Assembly (NCBI RefSeq): GCF_014205835.1 | Contig: NZ_JACHCQ010000008.1 | Location: 62,001 to 126,000 of the forward strand | DNA from: Pedobacter sp. AK013 | Lineage (GTDB): Bacteria; Bacteroidota; Bacteroidia; Sphingobacteriales; Sphingobacteriaceae | DNA length: 64,000 nt | Direction of reading: 5' to 3' | Part shown: positions 53,046 to 62,095 of the stretch, piece by piece | Numbering within the stretch: the stretch's first letter is position 1 | How the letters are laid out: every line of letters starts with the position of its first letter | Position numbers and translations under genes: made by a program | The notes under the pieces: generated by a model | The model's input: the letters and a program-made list of their open reading frames with translations, nothing else | Databases searched by the model: none | Told to the model about the DNA's origin: nothing

Positions 53046-53603
53046 TTGGAAGCCGTATACATCGATAAAAACCTAGAGCTAGTAAAAAAATGCATGCAGG
53101 GCAGCCGCGCAGCACAGTTTGAATTGTACAAATTGTATGCAAAGGCTATGTATAATGTGGCGCTGCGCATTTTAAATTACGAAGAAGAGGCAGAAGATGT
53201 TTTACAGGAAGCTTTTCTGGATGCGTTTACCAGAATTGTAGATTTTAGGCAGGAAACCACTTTCGGGCTTTGGTTAAAGCAAATTGTGATCAACAAATCC
53301 ATCAATTATTTGCGTAAACGTAAGATGGAGTTTGTAAGTACCGATGAAATATCGGAAGTGCCTGATGAGGATAGTTTTGATGACAGTGAAGTACGGTTGC
53401 AAGCTGATGAAATTAGGGCTGCCATTACTGAATTGCCAGATGGCTATAGAGTAGTGTTGAGTTTATACCTGTTAGAGGGTTACGACCATGAAGAGATTGC
53501 ACATATTTTAAAAATTAGTGAAAATACCAGTCGCACGCAATATATGAGGGCGAAAAAGAAATTAAAAAGTATTTTAGAACAGAAAGGGATGAGAGATGAA
53601 TAA
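53046..53603 (+). CDS. ECF-type RNA polymerase sigma factor
   Basis: A 185-residue sigma-70 family factor with region 2 (ARAMYNVAL-like AKAMYNVALRILNYEEEAED and DVLQEAFLDAF) and region 4 (LPDGYRVVLSLYLLEGYDHE, then EIAHILKISENTSRTQ). No region 1 or 3 is present, as in extracytoplasmic-function factors. No ATG is available; TTG at 53046 is the best start. Its end overlaps the next gene by eight bases, so the two are coupled. It should direct polymerase to a small regulon in response to an envelope signal relayed by its partner. Confidence 0.92.
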   Translation: MEAVYIDKNLELVKKCMQGSRAAQFELYKLYAKAMYNVALRILNYEEEAEDVLQEAFLDAFTRIVDFRQETTFGLWLKQIVINKSINYLRKRKMEFVSTDEISEVPDEDSFDDSEVRLQADEIRAAITELPDGYRVVLSLYLLEGYDHEEIAHILKISENTSRTQYMRAKKKLKSILEQKGMRDE

Positions 53604-54123
53604 TAGATTAGAAACCTTTGTTAAGCAAAACCGTAAAGATTTCGATGTAATGGAACCATCGGCAGGGCTTTGGGCAAAGATTGAACAGGAATTAGACAAC
53701 AAGAAGAAAAAAAAGCCTGTAAAGCTTTATTTATGGGTGAGTGCAGCGGCGGCTATCGTAGTAGTTTTCGGTTTAGTTTGGTTATACGCAGGAAGGTTAC
53801 AAAACAAAGATTTAGAAATAGCCGACGTTAGTGCCTCGTATGCAAAGAAAGAGGTTCATTTTGCTGGTTTAATTACCGAAAAAAGAGATAGTTTGGCCAT
53901 TTTCGCTTCTGCAAATCCAGAATTGTATAAAAAATTTACTGCTGATCTGAAAAAGCTTGACGAAGATTACGAAAGATTAAAAGCAGAGCTACCAACCTCG
54001 CCAAACCAAACTTTTGTGGTAAAGGCTATGGTAAAAAACCGTGAAATACAATTGCAATTATTAAAACAACAATTATTGATTATTAATCAGGTTGACGATT
54101 ACAAAAGAGTTAACCAGATTTAG
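53596..54123 (+). CDS. Putative anti-sigma factor, single membrane helix
   Basis: A 175-residue protein. A cytoplasmic N-terminal part (about 1-45, ending KKKKKPVK) with DVMEPSAGLWAKIEQELD is typical of Bacteroidetes anti-sigma-like partners. One membrane helix (about 46-66, WVSAAAAIVVVFGLVWLY) follows, then a periplasmic helical coiled domain (DLKKLDEDYERLKAELP, IQLQLLKQQLLIINQ). No zinc-binding HxxxCxxC motif is present, so it is not a ZAS-type anti-sigma. It overlaps the sigma gene, which is the main evidence for the role. Confidence 0.75.
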   Translation: MNNRLETFVKQNRKDFDVMEPSAGLWAKIEQELDNKKKKKPVKLYLWVSAAAAIVVVFGLVWLYAGRLQNKDLEIADVSASYAKKEVHFAGLITEKRDSLAIFASANPELYKKFTADLKKLDEDYERLKAELPTSPNQTFVVKAMVKNREIQLQLLKQQLLIINQVDDYKRVNQI

Positions 54124-54272
54124 AAAAGCTTAAAGACTAAAGCTTGAACGCAATACAAAAAATTGAAATTACGCGCTTTCGGGAAAAGAATTTGAGGGGA
54201 AACGCTCACTACATTGAATCGCTTATGCCAGCCGGCAGGTTTTAAGCTGTTTAATGCTTAACAATTAACAAC

Positions 54273-55559
54273 ATGAAAACAATAAAAATACTCTTAGCCT
54301 TTATGGCTTTAATTGCCGTAAAAACTAATGCACAAGAAGGGGTGGTGAATAGTCCATCAGAGAAAATAGTAATAGAAAATGTAGAGAAATCGTCAACACT
54401 GGCGATGGTTAACACTTTAAAGTATAAGCAGGCAGGCAGTGATGCCGAACGTTCGAAATCTTTTAGCAAGAGTTTTAATGTAGATAATAACGATAAGGTT
54501 AATTTAAACAACCAATATGGATCTATCGTAATCAAAACCTGGGATAAAAAAGAAGTACGTGTTGATATAGATATTAAGGCTTATAGCAACTCAGACAGCG
54601 ATGTACAGAAACTGATTGATGGGGTGAATATCGATGCCACTAAAAATGGTGATGTGGTTTCTATCAAGACTAATATGGGCGACAGAAGCGGACGTTATGG
54701 ACGTGGAATGAAAAACGGCGTAACTACCTGGAGGAGAGAAGTAAAAGTGAGCTATACCGTGTTTATGCCAGCAGTAAATCCCTTAACTGTTTTACAGCAA
54801 TATGGTAATGTAGAAATAGGTAATTTCGCAGGGCCAACCTCGTTAAAAGTAGAATATGGTAACCTTGTAGCTGGTAACTTAAGTAATACCAATAACTACA
54901 TTAATGTTCAGTACGGTAAATGCGATATTCAGGACTTAAATGCTGCTGTGGTAAAGCACGAATATAACGGACCTGTAACCATTGGTGCTGTTGGTACCTT
55001 AGAGCTTAATGCAGAATATGTTGCTGTAAACATTAATACGATCAGAAAATCTGCTGATATTAAAGTACAGTATGGTAAAGGATTAACCATTGGGACCATT
55101 GGTGGTAACTTACTTTTAAATTCAGAATACGCTAAAGTAAACATCAATACGGTTAAAGGCAATACGGTTGCTAAACAGGCTTATGGCGATTTAAATATTG
55201 CGTCGGCAGGTAAAATTGCCGTTAATGCAGAATATTCGAATGTTACTTTAGGCGCACTAAATGGCGATGCTAATATCAAAATGGATTACAACCGTTTAAA
55301 TGTAAGCGAAATTACCCCGGCTTGTAAAAACTTCACATTCGGAGGCGAATATGTAAGCATTGGATTGGGCTTTGCAGATCGTTATAATGCCAATTTTAAT
55401 GTTTCTACTTCGTACGCCGGCTTTAAATATGGTTCGAACGTAACATCAAGCCTGGTAAGTAAAGACGATGAAACTAAAAAATATGCTGGCAAAATAGGTA
55501 ATGGTGGTGCAGCAACTGTATCCATTAAAACCGAATACGGTTCAGTTACCTTTAAATAA
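54273..55559 (+). CDS. Secreted beta-repeat protein (DUF4097/adhesin-like)
   Basis: A 428-residue exported protein with signal peptide MKTIKILLAFMALIAVKTNA. From about residue 85 it is built of roughly 20-residue beta turns with recurring motifs such as NQYGSIVIKTWD, QQYGNVEIGNF, VEYGNLVAGNL, VQYGKCDIQDL and TEYGSVTFK, forming a predicted right-handed solenoid like DUF4097/GIN adhesin-like proteins. In Bacteroidetes these often sit next to an ECF sigma/anti-sigma pair, as here, and may be its regulatory target or signal partner. Probably periplasmic or surface located. The ligand is unknown. Confidence 0.78.
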   Translation: MKTIKILLAFMALIAVKTNAQEGVVNSPSEKIVIENVEKSSTLAMVNTLKYKQAGSDAERSKSFSKSFNVDNNDKVNLNNQYGSIVIKTWDKKEVRVDIDIKAYSNSDSDVQKLIDGVNIDATKNGDVVSIKTNMGDRSGRYGRGMKNGVTTWRREVKVSYTVFMPAVNPLTVLQQYGNVEIGNFAGPTSLKVEYGNLVAGNLSNTNNYINVQYGKCDIQDLNAAVVKHEYNGPVTIGAVGTLELNAEYVAVNINTIRKSADIKVQYGKGLTIGTIGGNLLLNSEYAKVNINTVKGNTVAKQAYGDLNIASAGKIAVNAEYSNVTLGALNGDANIKMDYNRLNVSEITPACKNFTFGGEYVSIGLGFADRYNANFNVSTSYAGFKYGSNVTSSLVSKDDETKKYAGKIGNGGAATVSIKTEYGSVTFK

Positions 55560-55584
55560 GATTTTCTAAACCAAACAAATCTTG

Positions 55585-55613
55585 AAGTCCTGCCATGTGG
55601 GTAGGACTTTTTT
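55585..55613 (+). terminator. Terminator of the beta-repeat protein gene
   Basis: AAGTCCTGCC pairs imperfectly with GGTAGGACTT, followed by TTTTT. Nearly the same stem occurs after the next gene at 57148-57177. Confidence 0.8.
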
Positions 55614-55760
55614 GTTTTATATTGTCCGATATCGGATATATGATGCCCGATTATGAACACCATCTTTTTTTAAACGCTATAATTTTTAATGCCAAAGCGA
55701 TTTCTCTCAATGGTATAAAAATTGAGGCCTAAAGTCAGATAAAAAAAACAAACAAATGAT

Positions 55761-57128
55761 ATGAAGAAGATTCTTTTATTAATGCTCTTGCCTATGGCGA
55801 TTTTTGCTCAGTCTAATAAATTAACCAAAGCAGATAAAATTTATGGTTTGTCCAAATTTTGGCAGGAAGTAAATTACAATTTTGTTTATTTAAACAAAGT
55901 TGACCGTGTTAAATGGGACAGCACTTATAAAGCGCTGATTACCTCCATTCCGGAAACCAAAACAGATTACGATTACTACCGTGAAATGCAGCGGTTCTGT
56001 GCAATGCTAAAAGATGGGCATACAAATATTTACATGCCAAGTGGTAAAGATTTTGAACCAATGAATACAATGTTTGGCAATTATCGCTTCTTTATCGAAA
56101 ATGTAGAAAACAAAGCGATTATCACGCGGGTTAATCTCAGCAAAAAGGATGAAATCCCTGTTGGAAGCGAGGTTATAGAGGTGAATGGAAAACCAACCAC
56201 CAAATATATAGCTGAGGATGTTTCTCCATACATATCTTCATCAACCGATTATGTTTTACAAGACTGGAGCATAAGTAAATTGCTACAGGGACTTGAAGGA
56301 AGTGAATTCGAAATCAAAATCAGAAAACCAAAGGGACAGATTTTGACCTTAAAACTCACCCATCAGCGTACAGAAGAAAAGGAGGTTTTTCCTGCGTTCC
56401 CCGCAGAATTATCCCTGCTGGATTTTAAATGGTACCCTAATAAGGTAGCTTATGTTGCACTGAATTCGTTTGAAGATCAAAAAATAGATTCTCTTTTTAT
56501 CGCTAAACTGCCAGAATTATATCAGGCAAAATCAATAATAATTGATTTAAGAAATAACGGAGGAGGAAACACAGGCATTGGAAGTTACATCTTAAAATAC
56601 CTAACCAATGATAGCCTACTTTATGGCTCCCGCTATTCTACCCGACAATTAACCTCGGCTTTTAAGGCTTGGGGGAAATATACCTCGGCAAAAGATACAG
56701 CAAATAGCGAATGGGACAAAAAGGCACTCCTAACCTATGAGGATAACTATTTTTACAATTTAGATTACCGTCCGTTGAAAAATCAACTTTCGGAAAAGCG
56801 CATCGTAGTTCCTACAGTTTTATTAATTGGTCACAATACAGCCTCGGCAGCTGAAGACTTTTTGATTTACGCGGATAACCAAAAGCATATGACCAAAATT
56901 GGTAGAAATTCTTTTGGAAGTACAGGACAACCATACTTGTTTGATCTGCCTGGTGGTGGAAGTGCAAGGGTTTGTACCAAAAAGGATACCTATCCAGATG
57001 GGCGTGAATTTGTGGGCAATGGTGTAAAACCTGATATCGAAATAATTCCAACGGTGAAAGATTTTATGGTAAATAAGGATGTAACCTTGAATGCTGCAAT
57101 TGATTACCTGAGTAAAAAGATAAAATAA
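55761..57128 (+). CDS. Secreted S41-family peptidase
   Basis: A 455-residue exported serine peptidase of the C-terminal processing/tricorn-like S41 clan. Signal peptide about 1-17 (LLPMAIFAQ). An N-terminal helical domain with AMLKDGHTNIYMPSG leads to a PDZ-like segment (IPVGSEVIEVNGKP, about 120-200), then the catalytic domain with IIDLRNNGGGN (about 260-270) and nucleophile Ser362 in HNTASAAEDF, with C-terminal GNGVKPDIEI. It is flanked by two terminators of near-identical sequence and transcribed alone. The substrate is unknown. Confidence 0.92.
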   Translation: MKKILLLMLLPMAIFAQSNKLTKADKIYGLSKFWQEVNYNFVYLNKVDRVKWDSTYKALITSIPETKTDYDYYREMQRFCAMLKDGHTNIYMPSGKDFEPMNTMFGNYRFFIENVENKAIITRVNLSKKDEIPVGSEVIEVNGKPTTKYIAEDVSPYISSSTDYVLQDWSISKLLQGLEGSEFEIKIRKPKGQILTLKLTHQRTEEKEVFPAFPAELSLLDFKWYPNKVAYVALNSFEDQKIDSLFIAKLPELYQAKSIIIDLRNNGGGNTGIGSYILKYLTNDSLLYGSRYSTRQLTSAFKAWGKYTSAKDTANSEWDKKALLTYEDNYFYNLDYRPLKNQLSEKRIVVPTVLLIGHNTASAAEDFLIYADNQKHMTKIGRNSFGSTGQPYLFDLPGGGSARVCTKKDTYPDGREFVGNGVKPDIEIIPTVKDFMVNKDVTLNAAIDYLSKKIK

Positions 57129-57147
57129 GTAAATTTATCAAACTCTG

Positions 57148-57177
57148 AAGTCCTGCCGAATTAGTAGGACTTTTTTT
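57148..57177 (+). terminator. Terminator of the S41 peptidase gene
   Basis: AAGTCCT (57148-57154) pairs with AGGACTT (57166-57172), followed by TTTTT. The preceding CTGAAGTCCTGCC word matches the terminator at 55585. Confidence 0.8.
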
Positions 57178-57190
57178 ATATTTAGCGCTA

Positions 57191-57733
57191 ATGAAAACTT
57201 ACCTTATTCTGTTGTTCTCTGTTTTTTCTTTTACAGCATTTGCGCAAGATGCCCCGGTTAAATGGGCTACACAGGAAACTTTTTTCGAAGACTTATCAGG
57301 AAAAGATCTTCCCGGGTTTAAGGGACTAACCATTAATAAAAAGCCATTTTCCAGTACTGATTTAAGAAACCAGATAGTAGTGATTAATTTTTGGTTCGAA
57401 AAATGCCCGCCTTGTATTGCCGAAATGCCCGAATTAAATAATTTGGTGACTAAATATGGCAAAAAGGCTGTAAGGTTTATCGGTATAACCCACGATAGCC
57501 CAGTTAGTGCCAAGCGTTTTCAAAAACGGAACGGATATAAATACGAAATTATATCTTTGAGCAAAGACGAGATAAGAAAACTAAATATTAATCACGGTTT
57601 TCCATCGAATATATTGGTTGGGAAAAATGGAAAGATTGTTTATGCCACAGCCAATATTTCCTTTTCTGACCCACAGTTCAAAGCTAAGTCGATGCTTTTT
57701 GAAGAGAAGTTAATGGCAGTTTTGGAAAATTAA
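57191..57733 (+). CDS. Periplasmic TlpA/thioredoxin-like protein
   Basis: A 180-residue thioredoxin-fold protein with signal peptide MKTYLILLFSVFSFTAFA. The redox site is CPPC (Cys72 and Cys75 in FWFEKCPPCIAEMPEL), preceded by the VVINFWF strand and followed by FIGITHDSP, the cis-Pro region GFPSNILVGKNG, and a C-terminal helix, as in TlpA/ResA/AhpC-TSA-like reductases. It should reduce disulfides in the periplasm, possibly supporting cytochrome maturation. No Ccm genes are adjacent. It lies between terminators, so it is likely a single-gene unit. Confidence 0.88.
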   Translation: MKTYLILLFSVFSFTAFAQDAPVKWATQETFFEDLSGKDLPGFKGLTINKKPFSSTDLRNQIVVINFWFEKCPPCIAEMPELNNLVTKYGKKAVRFIGITHDSPVSAKRFQKRNGYKYEIISLSKDEIRKLNINHGFPSNILVGKNGKIVYATANISFSDPQFKAKSMLFEEKLMAVLEN

Positions 57734-57826
57734 CTAATGGTGGCATCTATCATTTCTAACTTAGCATATTAAATACTTACCTTAGTTTAAGATGGGATTT
57801 TTTTGTCTCACCTCGATCTTATTGCT

Positions 57827-58452
57827 ATGGATTTAAAAGAAAATTTCAGGCCTTTTGTTATTTGTGCTGCAATTGTTGTATGGTTTTCCTTAGCGCTGCA
57901 GTTCCATGTAAGCTTACAGCTCTTAAACAAGGATTATCTTACAACAATTAAAGCGTTTTTATCTTACTTTACTGTACTAACCAATATTATCGTTGCCATT
58001 TGTTTTACCCGTTTATCTTTTATTTCACAAGGTGAATCACGAAGTTTATTTACCCGGGCATCTACTTTAACGGCCATAATGATCTACATTGTAGTGGTAG
58101 GCCTAATTTACAACATCATGCTACGTGGCTTGTTATCACCTATTGGTTGGGCCAGATTGGCCGATGAACTTCTGCATGTACTTAACCCTTTGATTTTTTT
58201 GTTTTTCTGGGTTTTCTTCGTTAAAAATCAACGCTACAATATAAACAGGCCGTCAGTTGGCTAACTTATCCGTTTCTTTACGTGATATTTATTGTTGTTA
58301 GGGGGTATCTGATTCATAAATATCCCTATCCATTTATAGATGTAGTACAATTAGGCTACCCAATGGCCATTCTGAATATGGTTGTGATAATGTTTATCTT
58401 CTGGCTTTTATCTCTCTTCTTCATATTTATAGGGAAGAAATCTAAAGCTTAA
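57827..58452 (+). pseudogene. Pr6Pr-type membrane protein gene interrupted by a frameshift
   Basis: From the ATG at 57827 the first frame encodes four membrane helices (FVICAAIVVWFSLAL; FLSYFTVLTNIIVAICF; TAIMIYIVVVGLIYNIML; VLNPLIFLFFWVFFV) and stops at 58264. In another frame, starting near 58240, the sequence continues QYKQAVSWLTYPFLYVIFIV, then RGYLIHKYPYPFIDV, and ends with two more helices to 58452. Together they make the usual six-helix Pr6Pr-like family protein of about 210 residues, so one base has been lost or gained around 58235. It is either a recent pseudogene or a sequencing error. Its true end overlaps the convergent bestrophin gene by four bases. Confidence 0.75.
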
Positions 58453-59339
58453 AGAACATATTCGTCATTTATGGGTTTAACGGGTTCGGGAATTTCGACT
58501 TCTTCGAGCATCTGCAAAAGATTGATCTCTATTGTTCTGGTGATCTGGTTAAGCGGGACGCCTGCCGAGTTGTTTTCGAAAGGGTTAACCAGGCTCATTC
58601 CGTTAATCTGTGTAGATACAAATACGAAACCAATTAACCAGCCCAAAAATATGGCTGCCGGCCCTGCATCCTGACTAATTACCAGTGTAAATGTTACCAC
58701 AAACAACCAGATAAACACTTTAGTTAAATATGTATAGGTGGTTGGGAATATGGTATTTTTAATGCGCTCGCTCATGCCCATAGAATCGGAAAACCGTGTA
58801 AGCATCTCATTGATCTCGATAAAACGGAAGCCATCAATTGTATTTGATTTTGATAACTTCTGTAAATCTCTTGACTGAATATTTAAAAGGGCATTATGCT
58901 TATTGTTATGTTTTTCTATTTCTTTTAAATCTGCTCCGGGTAAGTATTTGGTATAAATTTCATCTACAGTGTTTCTTAAATTCGCTTTTAATGCATACAA
59001 GAAAGCAATGTGCCTGTAAATCATGCGTTTTACGCTTTCTTCATCCTTATCAACATAATTAATCAAAGCCCTTGCAAAGGAGCGTGAATCATTTACTAAG
59101 GCTCCCCATATTTTCCGGGCCTCCCACCATCTATCATAAGCCTGGTTATTATTAAAACCAATAAAAAAGGCAATGGCTGTACCTAAAACCGTTGGAATAA
59201 TAGATGGAATGGAAAAATGATGCGCAATTAAATACTCGCGTACAAAGTAAGCTGCCGTACAAGAGGCAATCATGATCAGATCAACGTGCCACGTATTTCT
59301 TAAAATTCTACTTAATCTAATGTTTTGTATTAAAAGCAT
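58449..59339 (-). CDS. Bestrophin-family anion channel-like protein
   Basis: A 296-residue membrane protein of the bestrophin/UPF0187 family. The hallmark segment is FFIGFNNNQAYDRWWEARKIWGALVNDSR (residues 58-86; family core RWWEAR), preceded by two N-terminal helices and followed by a long cytoplasmic helical region, then a later helix pair with the TYTYLTKVFIWLFVVTF segment. A C-terminal region with GMSLVNPFEN is typical. Prokaryotic homologues form pentameric channels, some passing sodium rather than chloride, so ion selectivity is uncertain. It is transcribed alone and divergent from the MFS gene. Confidence 0.9.
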   Translation of the reverse strand: MLLIQNIRLSRILRNTWHVDLIMIASCTAAYFVREYLIAHHFSIPSIIPTVLGTAIAFFIGFNNNQAYDRWWEARKIWGALVNDSRSFARALINYVDKDEESVKRMIYRHIAFLYALKANLRNTVDEIYTKYLPGADLKEIEKHNNKHNALLNIQSRDLQKLSKSNTIDGFRFIEINEMLTRFSDSMGMSERIKNTIFPTTYTYLTKVFIWLFVVTFTLVISQDAGPAAIFLGWLIGFVFVSTQINGMSLVNPFENNSAGVPLNQITRTIEINLLQMLEEVEIPEPVKPINDEYVL

Positions 59340-59490
59340 ATTATCTGATGAAAAATAAATTCGTTACGGATGAAAATACAAAACTAAAGCCGAAATGTTT
59401 GCTCATGTAACAAATTAAATGGCAGACAGTACAGGTTGCCAATTGTCATTCAAATGTTTATCTTGGGAAACCAAATATTCTTAATTACTT

Positions 59491-61014
59491 ATGAGCGACA
59501 ATTTACCCAAGAACAATATCTTTAAAGTAATCGGTGCATCATCGTTAGGCACACTGATTGAATGGTATGATTTTTACATTTTTGGTAGCCTTGCGGTTAT
59601 CATTGGCCATCAGCTGTTTCCAGAAGATGCGGGTGCATCGGCCTTGATCAACACTTTGGCAATTTTTGCAGCAGGTTTTATTGTTCGTCCGTTTGGTGCG
59701 TTGGTTTTTGGTAGACTTGGCGATTTAATCGGCCGAAAATATACTTTCTTGCTCACTTTGGTGTTGATGGGTGGATCGACATTTTTTATCGGTTTAATCC
59801 CTTCTTATAAAAGTATCGGCTATGCTGCCCCAATTTTAGTTTTAGTATTAAGGTTAATACAGGGTTTGGCTTTGGGCGGTGAATATGGTGGTGCTGCAAC
59901 CTATGTGGCAGAACATGCGCCAAAAAACAAACGTGGTTTTTTTACCAGCTGGATCCAAACCACTGCAACACTGGGTTTATTCCTTTCGTTGGGGATTATC
60001 GTAATTACGAAGAATATTTTAGGTGCAGAAACCTTTGGCGATTGGGGCTGGAGAATCCCTTTTCTGTTATCGATTGTATTGGTTGTAGTTTCGATTTATA
60101 TCCGCATGAAAATGCACGAATCGCCCATGTTTTCTAAATTGAAGGCTGAGGGAAATGTCTCAAAGAATCCACTCAAAGAAAGCTTTAGCAACAAGGCGAA
60201 TTTTAAAATGGTACTTCTGGCACTGTTTGGCGCTACTATGGGGCAAGGGGTAATCTGGTATACGGGCCAGTTTTATGCGCAATCATTTTTAGAAAATACC
60301 TGTAAATTGGATTTTAACGACTCGAGGTATATTTTACTTTGGGGAATTGCTTTTGCCACACCATTTTTTGTGGTTTTTGGTGCCTGGAGTGATAAAGTTG
60401 GCCGAAAATGGATTATGCTGAGCGGTATGCTTCTGGGTATTCTATTCTATCGCCCAATCTATCAGCTGTTTTTGGATGATACCGATTACACAAAAGTGGA
60501 GCAGACTGATATTTTATCTGCTAGCCCAGCTCCGGTAACTTCTGTTTTAATTGCGAACTCAACTGATAGCTTACGAACAGTTTCTACTAAAGTAATCCTA
60601 AAAAGCGGTGCATCTTTTAACAAGGTGCAAATTGATACAGTTTCTGCAACCAAAGGAATTCTCTTAGGCAAAGAAGTAGTAAAAGATAAAGTTTTGCCTA
60701 CGCCAGTATTCTGGAAATTTGTCGGTTTAATTTTTTTCCAGATTTTGCTGGTAACGATGGTTTATGGGCCAATTGCAGCTTTCCTCGTGGAATTGTTTCC
60801 TACTAAGATTAGGTACACCTCTATGTCGCTGCCTTATCATATCGGCAACGGTGTTTTTGGAGGACTTGTGCCATTTATTGCAACACTAATCGCAAGCTTT
60901 TCGGGCGCTACACCGTTATCCGGTCTATGGTATCCGATAGGTATAGCGGCATTGAGCCTGGTTATTGGTGCAATTTATTTATCGAATAAGAGAGACGAAA
61001 ATATTAACGACTAG
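59491..61014 (+). CDS. MFS transporter, metabolite:H+ symporter (ProP/ShiA-like) group, with an extra loop
   Basis: A 507-residue twelve-helix transporter. Group-specific motifs are ASSLGTLIEWYDFYIFGSLA at the start of helix 1, FGRLGDLIGRKYTF (MFS loop 2-3), LRLIQGLALGGEYGGAATYVAEHAP, and GAWSDKVGRKWIM in the second half. These point to the MHS family, which imports dicarboxylates, proline/betaine, shikimate or similar. An insertion of about 75 residues (about 328-405, Ser/Thr/Val-rich) interrupts the C-terminal half between helices and is not usual. The small membrane gene 11 bases downstream is probably its partner. Substrate unknown. Confidence 0.9.
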   Translation: MSDNLPKNNIFKVIGASSLGTLIEWYDFYIFGSLAVIIGHQLFPEDAGASALINTLAIFAAGFIVRPFGALVFGRLGDLIGRKYTFLLTLVLMGGSTFFIGLIPSYKSIGYAAPILVLVLRLIQGLALGGEYGGAATYVAEHAPKNKRGFFTSWIQTTATLGLFLSLGIIVITKNILGAETFGDWGWRIPFLLSIVLVVVSIYIRMKMHESPMFSKLKAEGNVSKNPLKESFSNKANFKMVLLALFGATMGQGVIWYTGQFYAQSFLENTCKLDFNDSRYILLWGIAFATPFFVVFGAWSDKVGRKWIMLSGMLLGILFYRPIYQLFLDDTDYTKVEQTDILSASPAPVTSVLIANSTDSLRTVSTKVILKSGASFNKVQIDTVSATKGILLGKEVVKDKVLPTPVFWKFVGLIFFQILLVTMVYGPIAAFLVELFPTKIRYTSMSLPYHIGNGVFGGLVPFIATLIASFSGATPLSGLWYPIGIAALSLVIGAIYLSNKRDENIND

Positions 61015-61025
61015 ATACGAAGAAG

Positions 61026-61277
61026 ATGAATACGTTAAAGAAATTTTTAGGATTGGTTTGGATGGTTTTGGGGCCATTAACAATGACTTTTTTGTTTATC
61101 CAGGCCATAGATAAAGTGGGCTTGACCCATACTGATATCGAACGCACCAATACCATTCTGCAATGGGCAATTATCCTTTTTATTTTCCTCCCGATCAGTT
61201 TGGGGTTGATGATATTTGGCTTTTATGCCTGGAAAGGAGAGTATGATCACTTGCCGGAAAGTTCAGAGGAATTATAA
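61026..61277 (+). CDS. Small two-helix membrane protein linked to the MFS transporter
   Basis: An 83-residue protein with two membrane helices (about residues 7-26 and 46-69) and an acidic tail (GEYDHLPESSEEL). It starts 11 bases after the transporter stop, so it is translated from the same message. Similar small proteins (I think DUF6814) recur beside MHS transporters in Bacteroidetes, suggesting an auxiliary subunit or assembly factor. The family label is from memory; the operon link is seen. Confidence 0.75.
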   Translation: MNTLKKFLGLVWMVLGPLTMTFLFIQAIDKVGLTHTDIERTNTILQWAIILFIFLPISLGLMIFGFYAWKGEYDHLPESSEEL

Positions 61278-61298
61278 CCTCGCACACTTTCCGTTTCT

Positions 61299-62090
61299 TT
61301 AATTCATTTTGCGGTTAATGTTTTTTAATTCGTTATAAACCAACTGCGCAACTGCTTTGGCACCTTCTGGTTGGAAGTGCGTGTTATCTTTTTGGCCTTT
61401 CGGATAAGCCTCATATTTGGCTGAGTCTAAATTCATAAAATAATGTTTGCTTACAAATTCATTCCCTTTTGTAGTGAAAAAACCTGCTGAAAGTGAGGTT
61501 AGATCTATAATGGGGGTATTTAATTCTTTCGCAACATCTTTCACCGCTTGTGGATATTCACCATGGGCACTGCCTAGTTTGCCATCTTTCCAAGGGTAAT
61601 TGCGGGTAACCGGTGTAATTAGGATAGGTACAGCACCTCTCGCCCTTGTTTCTTTCACATACATCCTTAAAAAATCTTTATAACCCGGGATGTCAACATA
61701 ACGTTCAGGTTTGTCTTTTGCGGCATCATTATGGCCAAACTGGATCAATACCAGGTCATTCTTTACTAAGGCTGATAAAACTTCTTTCCACCTTCCCTCT
61801 TCAAAAAAAGTTCTGGTGCTTCTTCCTCCTTTTGCCTTATCGATAACCAAAGCACTATCGCTTTTAATCAGCCTGTTTAATTTTTTTAAGCTGTCTTTTT
61901 TTAAGAATTGTTGAAAAACCTGCCCCCAACCTGTAAGTGGATACTTTTTCTGCATATATCCCTCCTCCAAAGTATAATCTGCAACCGTAGAATCTCCGAT
62001 CAAATAAACTTTAACGGGTTTAGGTTTGATGATGAAAGACATTAATAAAATGGTGCCAAACGCTGCAATAAGGTATTTGTGGTTTTTCAT
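61299..62090 (-). CDS. SGNH-type rhamnogalacturonan acetylesterase-like protein
   Basis: About 263 residues from the ATG at 62090, beginning with a hydrophobic export segment (YLIAAFGTILLMSFII). The SGNH hydrolase blocks are present: block I GDST with Ser34, Gly in KGGRSTRTF, block III GHND with Asn121, and block V DNTHFQPEG with Asp235 and His238. The TLEEGYMQKKYPLTGWGQ insert is characteristic of rhamnogalacturonan acetylesterases, which remove acetyl groups from pectin. It starts six bases after the GH43 gene, forming an operon for acetylated plant polysaccharides. Confidence 0.88.
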   Translation of the reverse strand: MKNHKYLIAAFGTILLMSFIIKPKPVKVYLIGDSTVADYTLEEGYMQKKYPLTGWGQVFQQFLKKDSLKKLNRLIKSDSALVIDKAKGGRSTRTFFEEGRWKEVLSALVKNDLVLIQFGHNDAAKDKPERYVDIPGYKDFLRMYVKETRARGAVPILITPVTRNYPWKDGKLGSAHGEYPQAVKDVAKELNTPIIDLTSLSAGFFTTKGNEFVSKHYFMNLDSAKYEAYPKGQKDNTHFQPEGAKAVAQLVYNELKNINRKMN

Positions 62091-62095
62091 CTTTA

